This document shows positions 16,237 through 25,282 of a stretch of 64,000 bases of DNA, piece by piece (position 1 is the first letter of the stretch; every line of letters starts with the position of its first letter). This DNA comes from Methyloversatilis universalis FAM5 (GTDB lineage: Bacteria; Pseudomonadota; Gammaproteobacteria; Burkholderiales; Rhodocyclaceae). The notes under the pieces were generated by a model. It was not told where the DNA came from. It worked only from the letters and a program-made list of their open reading frames with translations, and did not search any database. The DNA is taken from NCBI RefSeq assembly GCF_000214035.2, contig NZ_AFHG01000030.1, positions 285,271 through 349,270 on the forward strand, written 5' to 3'. The position numbers were made by a program, and so were the translations under genes.

Positions 16237-17620
16237 TGCGGTCGTTGAACACGACCGCCACCGTCTTCACGATGATCCACAGATCCAGGCCGAGCGACCA
16301 TGTGCGCAGATACTCGAGGTCGTATTCGATGCGCTTCTGCATCTTCTCGACCGTTTCGGTTTCGCCGCGGTAGCCATTCACCTGGGCCCAGCCGGTGATG
16401 CCCGGCTTCACCTTGTGCCGCACCATGTAGCCCTTGATGAGCTTGCGGTAGGTTTCGTTGTGCGACACCGCATGCGGACGCGGCCCCACGATGCTCATCC
16501 GGCCTTGCAGCACGTTGATGAACTGCGGCAGTTCGTCCAGCGAGGTGCGGCGCAGGAAGCCGCCGAACGGGGTGATGCGCTGGTCGTTGCGGGTGGCCTG
16601 CTTCACCACGCCGCCATCTTCCTGCACGGTCATCGATCGGAACTTGTAGACCACGATTTCCTTGCCATCCAGACCGTAGCGGCGCTGGCGGAAAAGCGCC
16701 GGGCCGGGCGAACTCATCTTGACGCCGATGGCGATCGCCAGCAGCAGCGGCGAGATGAGCAGCAGGATGATGATGGACAGCACGATGTCGCTGAGGCGTT
16801 TCACCATGCCGTTGATGCCGGTGAAGGGGGTGTCGCAGACGGCGACCACCGGCACGCCGGCGACGTAGTCCATCCGGCCCTGGATGAGGTCGGTCAGGAA
16901 AATGTCCGGCGCGAAGAAAATGCTGACCGTAGTGTCCTTCAGGTCGTCCAGCAGCGAAAGAATGCGCGGCTGGCTGGCCATGGGCAGCGCGAGGTAGATC
17001 TGGTCGATGCCGTTCGCCTTCACGTAGCTGGCCAGATCGCGCAGGCGGCCGAGCAGCGGCAGACCGTTGAGCTGGGTGATGCGCTCCGGCGAACGGTCGT
17101 CGAAATAGCCGACGCAGCGCACACCCAGATACGGATGTCCGATGAACTGTTCGGCCAGCGACACGCCGATGTCGTTGCAGCCGACGATGATCACCTTGGT
17201 CTGGTTCTCTTCCTTGGCCGCCGCGCGCTGCAGATAGCTACGGGCCACGAAATGTGCGGTGAGCTGGGTGAGCGGTGCCGCCACCAGCCACGCCACCACG
17301 ACTTCATAGGGGAAATTCTCGATGTACTGACTGGCGTAACCGAAGAACAGCAGGATGAAGGCGATCAGCATCCAGCCGATCACTGTCTGGCGGACCACCC
17401 GGCGCGGCCGCATGCTCAGCAGCGAGGAGCCGGGGAAGGACAGCGAGAACACCACCAGCGACAGCACGACGTAGCGCGCATCGACCGTGTCGCCGTAATA
17501 CAGCGCACAGCCGATCAGGGACAGGATGAGCGACAGCGGGTCGAGGAACATCTCGACCATGCCGGAAAGACTCAACGGTGCCCGCAGTACGGAAGTGTTA
17601 CGCTCAAACTTGGCGAGCAT
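16226..17620 (-). CDS. epsB: Undecaprenyl-phosphate sugar phosphotransferase, EpsB/WcaJ type
   Basis: A 464-residue inner-membrane enzyme that starts polysaccharide synthesis by moving a hexose-1-phosphate from a UDP-sugar to undecaprenyl phosphate. About four N-terminal membrane segments lead into a CoA-binding-like Rossmann region (VIIVGCNDIGVSLAEQF). One further membrane helix (about 280-305) precedes the catalytic domain, with FRQRRYGLDGKEIVVYKFRSM, RRTSLDELPQ, SIVGPRPHA and KPGITGWAQVNG. ATG 17620 is preferred; an upstream TTG at 17662 is in frame but unlikely. It is divergent from epsL and heads a four-gene leftward operon. Confidence 0.93.
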   Translation of the reverse strand: MLAKFERNTSVLRAPLSLSGMVEMFLDPLSLILSLIGCALYYGDTVDARYVVLSLVVFSLSFPGSSLLSMRPRRVVRQTVIGWMLIAFILLFFGYASQYIENFPYEVVVAWLVAAPLTQLTAHFVARSYLQRAAAKEENQTKVIIVGCNDIGVSLAEQFIGHPYLGVRCVGYFDDRSPERITQLNGLPLLGRLRDLASYVKANGIDQIYLALPMASQPRILSLLDDLKDTTVSIFFAPDIFLTDLIQGRMDYVAGVPVVAVCDTPFTGINGMVKRLSDIVLSIIILLLISPLLLAIAIGVKMSSPGPALFRQRRYGLDGKEIVVYKFRSMTVQEDGGVVKQATRNDQRITPFGGFLRRTSLDELPQFINVLQGRMSIVGPRPHAVSHNETYRKLIKGYMVRHKVKPGITGWAQVNGYRGETETVEKMQKRIEYDLEYLRTWSLGLDLWIIVKTVAVVFNDRNAY

Positions 17621-17760
17621 CGAAAAAGGGACCGGTGAATTCAACGGACTGAAAACCTGCAAACGACACGGCGGTTAGAATACCCCAGCGTTGTTTGCAT
17701 ATTTTTGCGAATTGCTCGCTGGAAAGAAAAGCGTCACGGCCTGCATTCATACTCTCCTAA

Positions 17761-19011
17761 ATGAACAATAACATTTCAGTGCGGCTGACCCTGATGTGCG
17801 CAGCGGTGGCCGCAATGTTCGCGGGCGCAGCCCGGGCGGACGAAGACGATGCCTTCTCTCTGGTGACCGGGGCGTCCTGGCAGTATCAGGACAACGTGCT
17901 CTATCTGCCGGACGGGCAGAGGCCGAGCTTTTTCGGCCCCAGTGCGCCGCGCGCCGACAGCAGCTACACCGCCAGTCTGGGCCTGAATTTCGACAAGCGC
18001 ATCGGCCGCCAGCAGCTGTCGGCCAACTACACCCATGTGATCGCCCGCTACGATTCGCTCAGCCTGCTCGACAACGACGGCCACAACGCCTTCGCGTCCT
18101 GGAAGTGGCAGCTGGGGAACGACCTGAGCGGCCAGCTGCGCTACACCAATCGGCGCTACATGCAGGGTTTCGGCGATTTCCGCACCATCACGCCGGCGAA
18201 GAACCTGGTGGACGTGGATACGCTGCGCCTCGATGCCGCCTATCTGCTGGATACCTACTGGACGCTGTTCGGCTCGGCTTCGCAGGACAGCTATCGCAAC
18301 AATCTGCTGATCCGGCGCGGCAGCGATGTGGATGTCGAGCGCGCCGAGGCCGGTGTGCGCTACACCACGCGCGGAGGCACCGCGTTCGAGCTTCTCGGTC
18401 GCGCCAGCGAGGGTGACTATCCCAACCGTCTGCCGGGCCTGAACCAGACCAACTCTTATTCGCAGAAGGACATCGAGGCGCGTGTACGCTGGCAGCCGGT
18501 CGGCCATTCGCGTCTGTCGGCAGCGATCGGGCAGTCGGATCGCAAGCACGCCAACGTACCCGAGCGCGACTATCAGGACGTGTATGGCCGCCTCGGCTGG
18601 GAATGGCAGCCGACCGGCCAGCTGATGGTGAATTTCCAGGCGGAACGGCAGATCAGCTCACTGGATGACCTGGTGGCAAGCTATTTCCGCACCACCACCT
18701 ATACGGTTGCGCCGACCTGGCAGCCGACCGGCAAGCTGCGGGTCGACGGGCGCATGCAATGGATTTCGCGCGACGCCACCGGCAATACCTTCTTCACCCA
18801 GCTGCCGCCGGCGCTGCAGGTGCTTCTGGGCATCAACAATGCGGTGGCGCGGCAGGAGGATCTGACCACCTACAGCCTGGGCGCGACCTGGTTCATCCAG
18901 CGCAATCTTTCGGCCAACGCCGAAGTCCGGCACGACGAACGCGAATCCAATGTGCAGTTCTATCAGTACAAGGTGCGCAGCGTGTCGATGTCGCTGCAGT
19001 ACCTGTTCTGA
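17761..19011 (+). CDS. epsL: Exopolysaccharide outer-membrane beta-barrel protein EpsL
   Basis: A 416-residue exported protein with a signal peptide cleaved after about ARA (residues 1-26). It is then rich in alternating polar/aromatic strands (for example LGLNFDKRIGRQQLSANYTHV and NLSANAEVRHDE) and ends in a Phe (SLQYLF), as outer-membrane barrels do. This matches the EpsL family of XrtB-linked polysaccharide loci, thought to help pass the polymer through the outer membrane. It is separated from the other rightward eps genes by 4.4 kb of unrelated genes. The 140-bp gap to epsB must hold both divergent promoters; no clear -35/-10 pair is seen. Confidence 0.85.
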   Translation: MNNNISVRLTLMCAAVAAMFAGAARADEDDAFSLVTGASWQYQDNVLYLPDGQRPSFFGPSAPRADSSYTASLGLNFDKRIGRQQLSANYTHVIARYDSLSLLDNDGHNAFASWKWQLGNDLSGQLRYTNRRYMQGFGDFRTITPAKNLVDVDTLRLDAAYLLDTYWTLFGSASQDSYRNNLLIRRGSDVDVERAEAGVRYTTRGGTAFELLGRASEGDYPNRLPGLNQTNSYSQKDIEARVRWQPVGHSRLSAAIGQSDRKHANVPERDYQDVYGRLGWEWQPTGQLMVNFQAERQISSLDDLVASYFRTTTYTVAPTWQPTGKLRVDGRMQWISRDATGNTFFTQLPPALQVLLGINNAVARQEDLTTYSLGATWFIQRNLSANAEVRHDERESNVQFYQYKVRSVSMSLQYLF

Positions 19012-19024
19012 GCAGTCTTCCGCC

Positions 19025-19564
19025 TCAGTAGCTGAGCAGCGCGCGCGGTGACCAGCCGCGCGCGGCCAGTTTTGCTGCGCCGCCCAGTTCAGGCAGATCG
19101 ATCAGGAAGCGGAAACCGACGATGTGGCCGCCGGCCCGGGTGACCAGTTCTCCGGTCGCCAGTGCGGTACCGCCGGTGGCGATCAGATCGTCCACCACCA
19201 GGATGCGGGCGCCCGGCCGCAGCGCGCCCTGGTGCATTTCCAGCCTGTCCTCGCCGTATTCCAGCGCGTAAGAAACGCCTAGCGTCGGGCCCGGCAGCTT
19301 GCCCGGCTTGCGCACCGGCACCACGCCGCAGTGCAGCCGGTGGGCCAGTCCACCGGCCAGCAGGAAGCCGCGCGCCTCGACCGCCACCACCGCGTCGACG
19401 TCGCCCGGGGCCAGACCTTCCGCCATCGCGTCGAGCGCCAGTGTGAGCCCGTCGGCGTCGGCCAGCAGTGCCGTGATATCGCGGAACTGTATGCCCGGTT
19501 CCGGAAAGTCCGGAATGGTGCGGATCAGGGCCTGCAGGCGGGTGATGTCGGCGGATGAGGTCAT
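19025..19564 (-). CDS. apt: Adenine phosphoribosyltransferase
   Basis: A 179-residue purine-salvage enzyme that makes AMP from adenine and PRPP. Family blocks are FPEPGIQFRDITALL near residue 20, VEARGFLLAG, VPVRKPGKLPG and the PRPP loop VVDDLIATGGTA. The length is normal. ATG 19564 overlaps the stop of the aminopeptidase gene (ATGA at 19561-19564), so it is coupled to that gene. It converges on epsL with only 13 bp between stops. Confidence 0.96.
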   Translation of the reverse strand: MTSSADITRLQALIRTIPDFPEPGIQFRDITALLADADGLTLALDAMAEGLAPGDVDAVVAVEARGFLLAGGLAHRLHCGVVPVRKPGKLPGPTLGVSYALEYGEDRLEMHQGALRPGARILVVDDLIATGGTALATGELVTRAGGHIVGFRFLIDLPELGGAAKLAARGWSPRALLSY

Positions 19565-20631
19565 GGCGTATCGGTGTGTGGGGGCAGATGGAGGCGGGCG
19601 CGCCGCTCGTTCCTGGGCAGTGCGGCCAGTTCGCGCAGGCTTGCCCACGCGGACGGCAGGTCCGGTGAACTGTCGATCAGGCGGGTGAACGCCGGCCGGG
19701 CTGCGGTATAGAGGCCAACCGACGCCAGCGTGGCATTGTTGATGTCCTGCGCGAACCAGCGGTCGTAGCCGCGGAAACCGTTCCACTGGCTGTCGCGGAT
19801 CCGGATGTATTCGCGCCCGAGCGCCGCCAGCAGATCGGCCTTGCCCCGGCGCTTCGCTTCGTCGTCCTGATCGCCCGCGTAGAGGTCGTCCAGTGCCCCG
19901 CGATAGCGGGTGACCAGTTCCGCGAAATCCTGTCGCATCGCCTGCGCACGATCGAAGGCCGGGCGCAGTGCCGCCTTGCCCGGACGGTCCAGCCAGCGGC
20001 GCACGCCTTCCTCTTCTACCGCACTGGCGAAGGATTCGTTGAACTCGGTGTCGTCCCGAACATAAAGCAGCTGGTGCGCCAGTTCGTGCACGATGAGCCT
20101 GACCAGCTCGGTTTCGGGATAGTGGATGAAGGTGTTCAGCAGCGGGTCGTCGAACCAGCCCAGCGTGGAATAGGCGGGTACGCCGCTCACGTGCACATCC
20201 AGCCCCTCGCCAGCGAGTGCGTCCGCGTGCGCACGCGCGTCGGCTTCGGCGAAAAAGCCGCGGTAGCTCACACAGCCGGCGACCGGAAAGCAGGACTGAC
20301 GCGGTCTGACCGACAGCGGCTCGGTGGCGAACACGTTCCACACCACGAAGCGGCGTTCCAGATCGGCGTAGCGGCGGTAGCTGCCGTTGTCCGGCAGGGC
20401 CAGTTCACGCGAAGCCCAGTCGCGGATTTCACGGGCCAGCGCAAGCCGCTCGCGCAGCAGCGCCTCGGTCTGCGGGTCGGCTACCACTTCGTCCAGCGGT
20501 CGGGCACGGTGCCACAGTTCGAACTGGCCGTTTGCAGCCTGCCAGTAGTAGCCGGGCGAAAAACTGCCGGTGCAGCCGGACAGCAGGCTGACCGCTGCAC
20601 CGAACAGCAGCGCCGGCAGCCGTGTCCGCAC
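19561..20631 (-). CDS. Zinc aminopeptidase-like lipoprotein (PF10023 family)
   Basis: A predicted metallopeptidase of about 356 residues with the zinc signature HELAHQLLY followed by a glutamate-rich ESFASAVEEEG stretch. The N-terminus from the GTG at 20631 is RTRLPALLFGAAVSLLSGC, a good lipoprotein signal with an LSGC lipobox, so the protein is probably anchored in the envelope. An ATG at 20679 would add 16 Arg-rich residues and overlap the pabBC stop; I consider it less likely. The family is annotated as predicted aminopeptidase, and its substrate is unknown. It is coupled to apt downstream. Confidence 0.85.
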   Translation of the reverse strand: MRTRLPALLFGAAVSLLSGCTGSFSPGYYWQAANGQFELWHRARPLDEVVADPQTEALLRERLALAREIRDWASRELALPDNGSYRRYADLERRFVVWNVFATEPLSVRPRQSCFPVAGCVSYRGFFAEADARAHADALAGEGLDVHVSGVPAYSTLGWFDDPLLNTFIHYPETELVRLIVHELAHQLLYVRDDTEFNESFASAVEEEGVRRWLDRPGKAALRPAFDRAQAMRQDFAELVTRYRGALDDLYAGDQDDEAKRRGKADLLAALGREYIRIRDSQWNGFRGYDRWFAQDINNATLASVGLYTAARPAFTRLIDSSPDLPSAWASLRELAALPRNERRARLHLPPHTDTP

Positions 20632-20641
20632 CGTCCGGCGC

Positions 20642-22456
20642 TCAGCCCGGTGCGCGGTCGCCCGCGTACGGATCGGCATAGGCCGGGACCGGCGTCGGTT
20701 CCGCCTGCAGCGGCCGGGTGTCGAGCTGCACCGGAATCCAGCCGCGCACGCTGTTGATGAACCACAGTGCCTGCGCGCGCGCCAGATCGTCTCGGGTGAG
20801 CACCCGTTCGATCAGTTCGCCGCGCTCGACCAGTTCGCGGCGCAGCGTGCCGTCGAGCAGGCCGGACGACACCGGCGGCGTCAGCCGCTGGCCGTCGATG
20901 TCGAGCACCAGATTGCCGCGCGTGAATTCGGTCAGTTCGCCGGCGTCATTCCACAGCAGCACGTCGAAGGCGGAGCCCGATACGCGCGACAGATGGGCGT
21001 CGTACAGCGAGCGCCGGGTGGTCTTGTGATACAGGAAAGGTTCGGCGCGCGACACCGGCACTTCGGCCAGCCTCACCTTGCGCGGGCTGGCATCCGGTGC
21101 GTCGGCCGTGCTGGCGTCGATGCGCAGCCCGCCGTCGGGCGCGCACAGCAGGCGCACTCGCCAGCGGCCTTCCGGGTGTGCCTGCGCGTGTCGCGCGAGG
21201 GTGCCGGCGGCATCCTGCGGCGGCGTGAAGCCGAAGTGGGCGACCGACGACGCGAGGCGTGCCAGATGTCGCTCCAGCAGTTCGTACTGTCCATCGACCA
21301 GCAGCAGCGTTTCCAGCAGCTCGAAGCCGGCTGCGGCGCGGGCGAGGAAGCGGCTCTTGGTCTGCACTTCGGCGTATTCGTCGGCGGCCACCGAATCCCA
21401 GGTGATGCCGCCGCCCAGGCCGCACTCCATACGGCCGCGCGCGACGTCCAGCGTCACCGTGCGGATGGCCACGTTGAAGCGTGCGGCGCCGCCCGGCGAC
21501 ACATGGCCGATGGCACCGCAATAGACCGAACGTGCCGACTTCTCGAGATCGGCGATGATGTCCATGGACTTCAGCTTGGGTGCGCCGGTGATCGATCCGC
21601 AGGGGAAGAGGGCGGTGAACACGTCGTCCAGCGTCACCTCGGGCCGGGTGCGTGCGGTGATGGTGGACGTCATCTGCAGCACGGTCGGATAGTTCTCGAT
21701 CGAGAACAGATGGGGTACCTGCACGCCACCGGGCATGGACAGGCGCGACAGATCGTTGCGCAGCAGGTCCACGATCATCAGGTTCTCGGCGCGGTTCTTT
21801 TCCGAATCGCGCAGCCAGCGCGCCAGCTCCGCATCCTCTTCCGGCAGCTGGCCACGGCGGGCAGTGCCCTTCATCGGCCGCGTCGTGAGCAGGCCGTTCT
21901 CCCACGAGAAGAACAGCTCGGGCGAGGCGGACAGGATGCGGTGGCTGCCGATGTCGGCATAGGCGCAGAAGTCCGCCTGCTGCGCCAGCCGCAGATTTTC
22001 ATAGAAGGCCCGCGCGTCGCCGCTGAAATCGGCATGGGCGCGCACGGTGTAATTCATCTGGTAGGCGTCGCCGCGGCGTATCGCAGCGTGAATCGCATCG
22101 ATCGCCTGTGCGTACTCGTCCGGGGAGGTATCGAGCGACCAGGGCGACAGCGCGTGAGGACCGGGCGCGGCCGGCGGCGTGTCGAGCGGTGCCTCGTACA
22201 GGCCGAACCACACCAGCGGCACGGTGCAGCCTTCCCGCACGCGCGCAGCGCGGTCGAAGGCCGGCGCCGCCTCATAGGCCACGAAACCGGCAGCGTGCAG
22301 GCCGCGGGCGGCGGCTTCGGACACCCGTTGCAGCGCCGGGCGCACCTTGTCCGGCCGGTCGGCGCGCACCACTTCAATCGGTTCGCCGAACACCAGGCGG
22401 CGGGGCAGGCGTTCAGGGGTGGAAAAATCCAGTATGAAGGTCATGTGTGTGTGCAT
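20642..22456 (-). CDS. pabB: Fused aminodeoxychorismate synthase component I / 4-amino-4-deoxychorismate lyase
   Basis: A 604-residue fusion for p-aminobenzoate (folate precursor) synthesis. Residues 1-370 are a chorismate-binding PabB domain, with TRPMKGTARRG, NLMIVDLLRNDLSR, FPCGSITGAPKLKSM and YCGAIGHVSPGG. Residues about 375-600 are a class IV aminotransferase-like PabC domain with a candidate PLP lysine in YHKTTRRSLYD and the block DGTLRRELV. The fusion puts both steps on one chain; the glutaminase PabA is not adjacent. The start may be ATG 22444 (MTFILDF) four codons in. Neither has a clear ribosome site, and a hairpin lies right before the start. Confidence 0.92.
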   Translation of the reverse strand: MHTHMTFILDFSTPERLPRRLVFGEPIEVVRADRPDKVRPALQRVSEAAARGLHAAGFVAYEAAPAFDRAARVREGCTVPLVWFGLYEAPLDTPPAAPGPHALSPWSLDTSPDEYAQAIDAIHAAIRRGDAYQMNYTVRAHADFSGDARAFYENLRLAQQADFCAYADIGSHRILSASPELFFSWENGLLTTRPMKGTARRGQLPEEDAELARWLRDSEKNRAENLMIVDLLRNDLSRLSMPGGVQVPHLFSIENYPTVLQMTSTITARTRPEVTLDDVFTALFPCGSITGAPKLKSMDIIADLEKSARSVYCGAIGHVSPGGAARFNVAIRTVTLDVARGRMECGLGGGITWDSVAADEYAEVQTKSRFLARAAAGFELLETLLLVDGQYELLERHLARLASSVAHFGFTPPQDAAGTLARHAQAHPEGRWRVRLLCAPDGGLRIDASTADAPDASPRKVRLAEVPVSRAEPFLYHKTTRRSLYDAHLSRVSGSAFDVLLWNDAGELTEFTRGNLVLDIDGQRLTPPVSSGLLDGTLRRELVERGELIERVLTRDDLARAQALWFINSVRGWIPVQLDTRPLQAEPTPVPAYADPYAGDRAPG

Positions 22457-22472
22457 CGACCGTCACCGGTCG
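22457..22472 (-). other. Hairpin immediately upstream of pabB start
   Basis: CGACCG-TCAC-CGGTCG is a perfect 6-bp stem with a 4-base loop ending at the base before the pabB ATG. It fills most of the 35-bp gap after the DUF3301 gene and could reduce ribosome access to pabB. There is no U-run, so it is not a standard terminator. Confidence 0.35.
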
Positions 22473-22491
22473 TTCAGGCAGTCGGGCGTAT

Positions 22492-22803
22492 TCAGACCAC
22501 GTGCGGCGCGATGTAGAGCGCGATCACCCGCCGTCCGAGCAGCGTGACCGATCCGTTGCGCCGGTTGTTCCCGGTGTCGCTGTATTCGAAGCCATAGGTC
22601 CGCTTGATGCGGACCTGGCCGTCGTCGTCGCGCGCCAGCCAGGTCGAGCGTATGGCCACGGTGTCGTCCAGAAGTTGAGCGCCTTCGGCGTTGCAGGCGG
22701 CGCGGCTGGCTTCCATGCCGGCCTCCCGCGCGTTGAGGCTGTCGAGCCAGAACCACACCAGCGCCCCGATCAGCAGCAGCGACACAAGTTCGAACGTCGG
22801 CAT
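22492..22803 (-). CDS. DUF3301 small membrane protein
   Basis: A 103-residue protein with one N-terminal membrane helix (residues 4-20, FELVSLLLIGALVWFWL) and the DUF3301 block that follows: REAGMEASRAACNAEGAQLLDDTVA, then RRTYGFEYS-like and GSVTLLGRRVI. Its function is unknown. ATG 22803 is one base from the end of the MazG-like gene, so the two are in one operon. Confidence 0.85.
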   Translation of the reverse strand: MPTFELVSLLLIGALVWFWLDSLNAREAGMEASRAACNAEGAQLLDDTVAIRSTWLARDDDGQVRIKRTYGFEYSDTGNNRRNGSVTLLGRRVIALYIAPHVV

Positions 22804-22804
22804 A

Positions 22805-23140
22805 TCAGCGCTCCGCCGGTGCTGCCGGTTGCCGGGCGATGTAACGGTCCACCTTGCGGTCGACGCTCTCCGCCAGCTGCGCCGCCAGCGTTTCCGGCGT
22901 GCGGTCCGGGTGCAGGCGGGTGAGCAGCAGCAGCAGGCACAGCAGCACGTCGGCCGCTTCGTCCAGCGTCGCGTTCTCCGGCAGGGTCTTGTGCGGCTTG
23001 TAGCCGCGCTCGACCAGCACCGCCTCGGCCAGCTCACCGGACTCTTCGGTGAGCTTGCACAGCAGCATCAGCGGGTCCATGCGCTCATGACGGGAAAAAA
23101 TCCTGAGTGCTTCGGCAAAGGCTTCGGGCGGGCAGTGCAT
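22805..23140 (-). CDS. MazG-like nucleotide pyrophosphohydrolase
   Basis: A 111-residue, all-helical protein with the metal-binding pattern of the MazG/HisE group: KLTEESGELAEAV (E-E-x-x-E) and, about 28 residues later, DEAADVLLCLLLLL (E-x-x-D). Such enzymes remove pyrophosphate from nucleotides; the substrate here is not known. ATG 23140 gives a normal short family member; upstream in-frame codons are Arg-rich and unlikely to be coding. It is the first gene of the leftward block MazG-DUF3301-pabB-aminopeptidase-apt and is divergent from epsD. Confidence 0.8.
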   Translation of the reverse strand: MHCPPEAFAEALRIFSRHERMDPLMLLCKLTEESGELAEAVLVERGYKPHKTLPENATLDEAADVLLCLLLLLTRLHPDRTPETLAAQLAESVDRKVDRYIARQPAAPAER

Positions 23141-23433
23141 GGTGAATGGAGGGCGTGGGACGGTGCGCCGGAGGGCGTTACGCAAGGGACCGGGATCGAA
23201 AACGGATTCTAGCCTGCGGGGGCTTTCCGGGGCTGCTTCGTGCAATCCTTGCCAGTACGCTGCTTCATTGCCGTGGCACTCTTCGGCCGGTCCGCGTGCG
23301 GCTGCCGCGTTACGGAAACATTTCACGCCATCGCGCTGTAACACGGACCCTATACTGTTCAGGGCTCGCCTCTTGGGCTATCGTGCCCAGCTGCCCTTTC
23401 GTCACAAATCCGCAATATTCTTTCGGGGACAAC

Positions 23434-24381
23434 ATGCCACAACTTGCAGGCCGCTCCATCGCTCTTACTGTCATTGCCGCTGCCATCCTGACCGCATGCG
23501 GTGGAGAGGGCGGCGACAAGAAGACGGCGACCCAGGTCGCTGCCAAGGTGAATAGCGGCGAAGTGTCGGTGCATCAGATCAATCAGGTCATGCAGCGCAC
23601 CAATGTGGCCGACCCCGAGCAGGCCAAGGCAGCGTCCCGCCAGGTGCTGGAGCGCCTGATCGACCAGGAACTGCTGGTGCAGCAGGCGGTGGACAAGAAG
23701 CTGGACCGCGATCCGAAGACCCTGCAGGCGATCGAAGCCGCACGCCGCGAAATCCTCGCGCGCGCCTACCTGGAACAGGTGTCCGGCGCGGCCATCAAGC
23801 CGACCGACGCGGAAATCAAGGATTACTACGGCAAGCACCCGGAGCTGTTCTCCGAACGTCGCATCTTCAATCTGCGCGAGCTGGCCATTGCGGCGGGCCC
23901 GGAATTCCTGCCCAAGCTCGAACAGTTCATGGCGCAGCCGCGCAACCTGCAGCAGATCGCCGAGTGGCTGCGCAGCGAGAACGTGCGCTTCACCGCCAAC
24001 GCGGTGACCAAACCGGCCGAACAGCTGCCGCTCGAACTGGTGAAGAACGTGCACCAGATCAAGGACGGCCAGATCGGCGTCCTGCGCACCAACGGCGGCA
24101 TCCTGGTGCTCGAGGTGGCCGCCTCGCGCAGCATGCCGGTCGATGAGAATGCGGCCCGGCCGGTGATCGAGCAGTTCCTGCTGAACCAGCGCAAGGGCGA
24201 ACTGGCCCAGGGCGAGGTGAAGAAGCTGCGCGAAACCGCCAAGGTCGAATACATGGGCGAATTCAGCGCGCCGGCAGCGACTGCCACCGCTGCGCCGGCT
24301 GCCGCCACGGCCGCCCCGGCAGCCGCGCCCGCAGATGCGTCGGGCAGCGCGGTGGACAAGGGCCTGTCCGGCCTCAAGTGA
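23434..24381 (+). CDS. epsD: EpsD-family peptidyl-prolyl isomerase-like lipoprotein
   Basis: A 315-residue exported protein. The N-terminus has a lipoprotein signal ending LTACGG (Cys at about residue 22). A SurA/PrsA-like helical N-domain follows (QVLERLIDQELLVQQAVDK), then a parvulin-like region (FSERRIFNLRELAI to GILVLEV). The tail is low-complexity Ala/Pro. This matches EpsD of XrtB-type polysaccharide loci, a presumed periplasmic folding factor. A GGGGA site precedes ATG 23434. Of the 293-bp upstream gap, TATACT at 23351-23356 is a possible -10 box with no clear -35. It opens the main eps operon. Confidence 0.9.
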   Translation: MPQLAGRSIALTVIAAAILTACGGEGGDKKTATQVAAKVNSGEVSVHQINQVMQRTNVADPEQAKAASRQVLERLIDQELLVQQAVDKKLDRDPKTLQAIEAARREILARAYLEQVSGAAIKPTDAEIKDYYGKHPELFSERRIFNLRELAIAAGPEFLPKLEQFMAQPRNLQQIAEWLRSENVRFTANAVTKPAEQLPLELVKNVHQIKDGQIGVLRTNGGILVLEVAASRSMPVDENAARPVIEQFLLNQRKGELAQGEVKKLRETAKVEYMGEFSAPAATATAAPAAATAAPAAAPADASGSAVDKGLSGLK

Positions 24382-24386
24382 GCGTA

Positions 24387-24406
24387 TCCGGGCGCCGGCG
24401 CCCGGA
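24387..24406. other. Perfect 20-bp palindrome between epsD and epsE
   Basis: TCCGGGCGCCGGCGCCCGGA is self-complementary over its whole length and lies 5 bp after the epsD stop, inside an 82-bp gap. A second GC-rich inverted stretch (CGCCCGCGCGCGGCG) follows. In RNA it would be a strong stem without a U-tract. It could be a partial terminator or processing site that sets epsD against the downstream genes. Confidence 0.45.
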
Positions 24407-24463
24407 CCGAATCGCCGCCCGCGCGCGGCGCGAACAGACTGACCAACGGGAAATCTTCACGAC

Positions 24464-25267
24464 ATGACGAAGTTCATACGCCAGCTTGTCGCCCTCTGCT
24501 TCGGACTGATGATGCTTGTCGGTGCCCAGGCGGCCGATACGCGTGAATACGTGCTGGGCGCCGGCGACATCGTGCGCGTCACGGTGTTCCAGAATCCGGA
24601 CCTCACCGTGGAAACCCGGGTGACCGAAACCGGTGCCATCACCTACCCGCTGATCGGCAGTGTGGCGGTGGGCGGGCTGACGCTGCCGGCCGCCGAAAAG
24701 CTGATCGCCGACCGGTTGCGTGACGGCGGTTTCGTGCTCAAGCCGCAGGTGAATGTGCTGCTGCTGCAGATCCGCGGCAACCAGGTTTCGGTGCTGGGCC
24801 AGGTGAACCGTCCGGGCCGGTATCCGATCGAGATCGCCAACACCCGGGTCAGCGACATGCTCGCGACCGCGGGCGGCGCAACGATCAACGGTGCCGACAT
24901 GGTGACCCTAGTGGGCACCCGCAACGGCCAGCCCTTCCGCACCGAAATCGACATCCCCTCGCTGTTCCAGCCGGATGGCATCGCGGCGGACATTCCGGTG
25001 CAGGGCGGTGACGTACTCTACATTCATCGCGCACCCGTGTTCTACATCTACGGAGAGGTCAACCGTCCGGGTTCCTACCGGCTCGAGCGCGGCATGACCG
25101 TCATGCAGGCTCTGGCGCAGGGCGGCGGCATCACGCTGCGCGGCACCGAAAAGCGCATCCGCCTGCATCGCCGCAACGCCGCCGGTACCGTGGAGGCGAT
25201 CGAGCCGGACATGGCACAGCCGCTGCAGACCGAAGATGTGGTGTACGTGCGCGAAAGCCTTTTCTGA
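24464..25267 (+). CDS. epsE: Polysaccharide export protein (Wza/SLBB type), EpsE
   Basis: A 267-residue exported protein of the outer-membrane polysaccharide export family. It has the Poly_export motif YVLGAGDIVRVTVFQNPDLT at about 29-48 and two SLBB-like segments (GNQVSVLGQVNRPGRYPIE and FYIYGEVNRPGSYRLERG). The signal peptide ends AQA (residues 21-23), and there is no lipobox cysteine, unlike E. coli Wza. It is predicted to form the exit channel together with EpsF and EpsL. Confidence 0.93.
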   Translation: MTKFIRQLVALCFGLMMLVGAQAADTREYVLGAGDIVRVTVFQNPDLTVETRVTETGAITYPLIGSVAVGGLTLPAAEKLIADRLRDGGFVLKPQVNVLLLQIRGNQVSVLGQVNRPGRYPIEIANTRVSDMLATAGGATINGADMVTLVGTRNGQPFRTEIDIPSLFQPDGIAADIPVQGGDVLYIHRAPVFYIYGEVNRPGSYRLERGMTVMQALAQGGGITLRGTEKRIRLHRRNAAGTVEAIEPDMAQPLQTEDVVYVRESLF

Positions 25268-25282
25268 TCGGATGACGAATTC

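Noticed and set aside
22457-22472. Terminator between DUF3301 and pabB
   Set aside because: The stem has no U-run and lies directly at the start codon, so a translational role is more likely.
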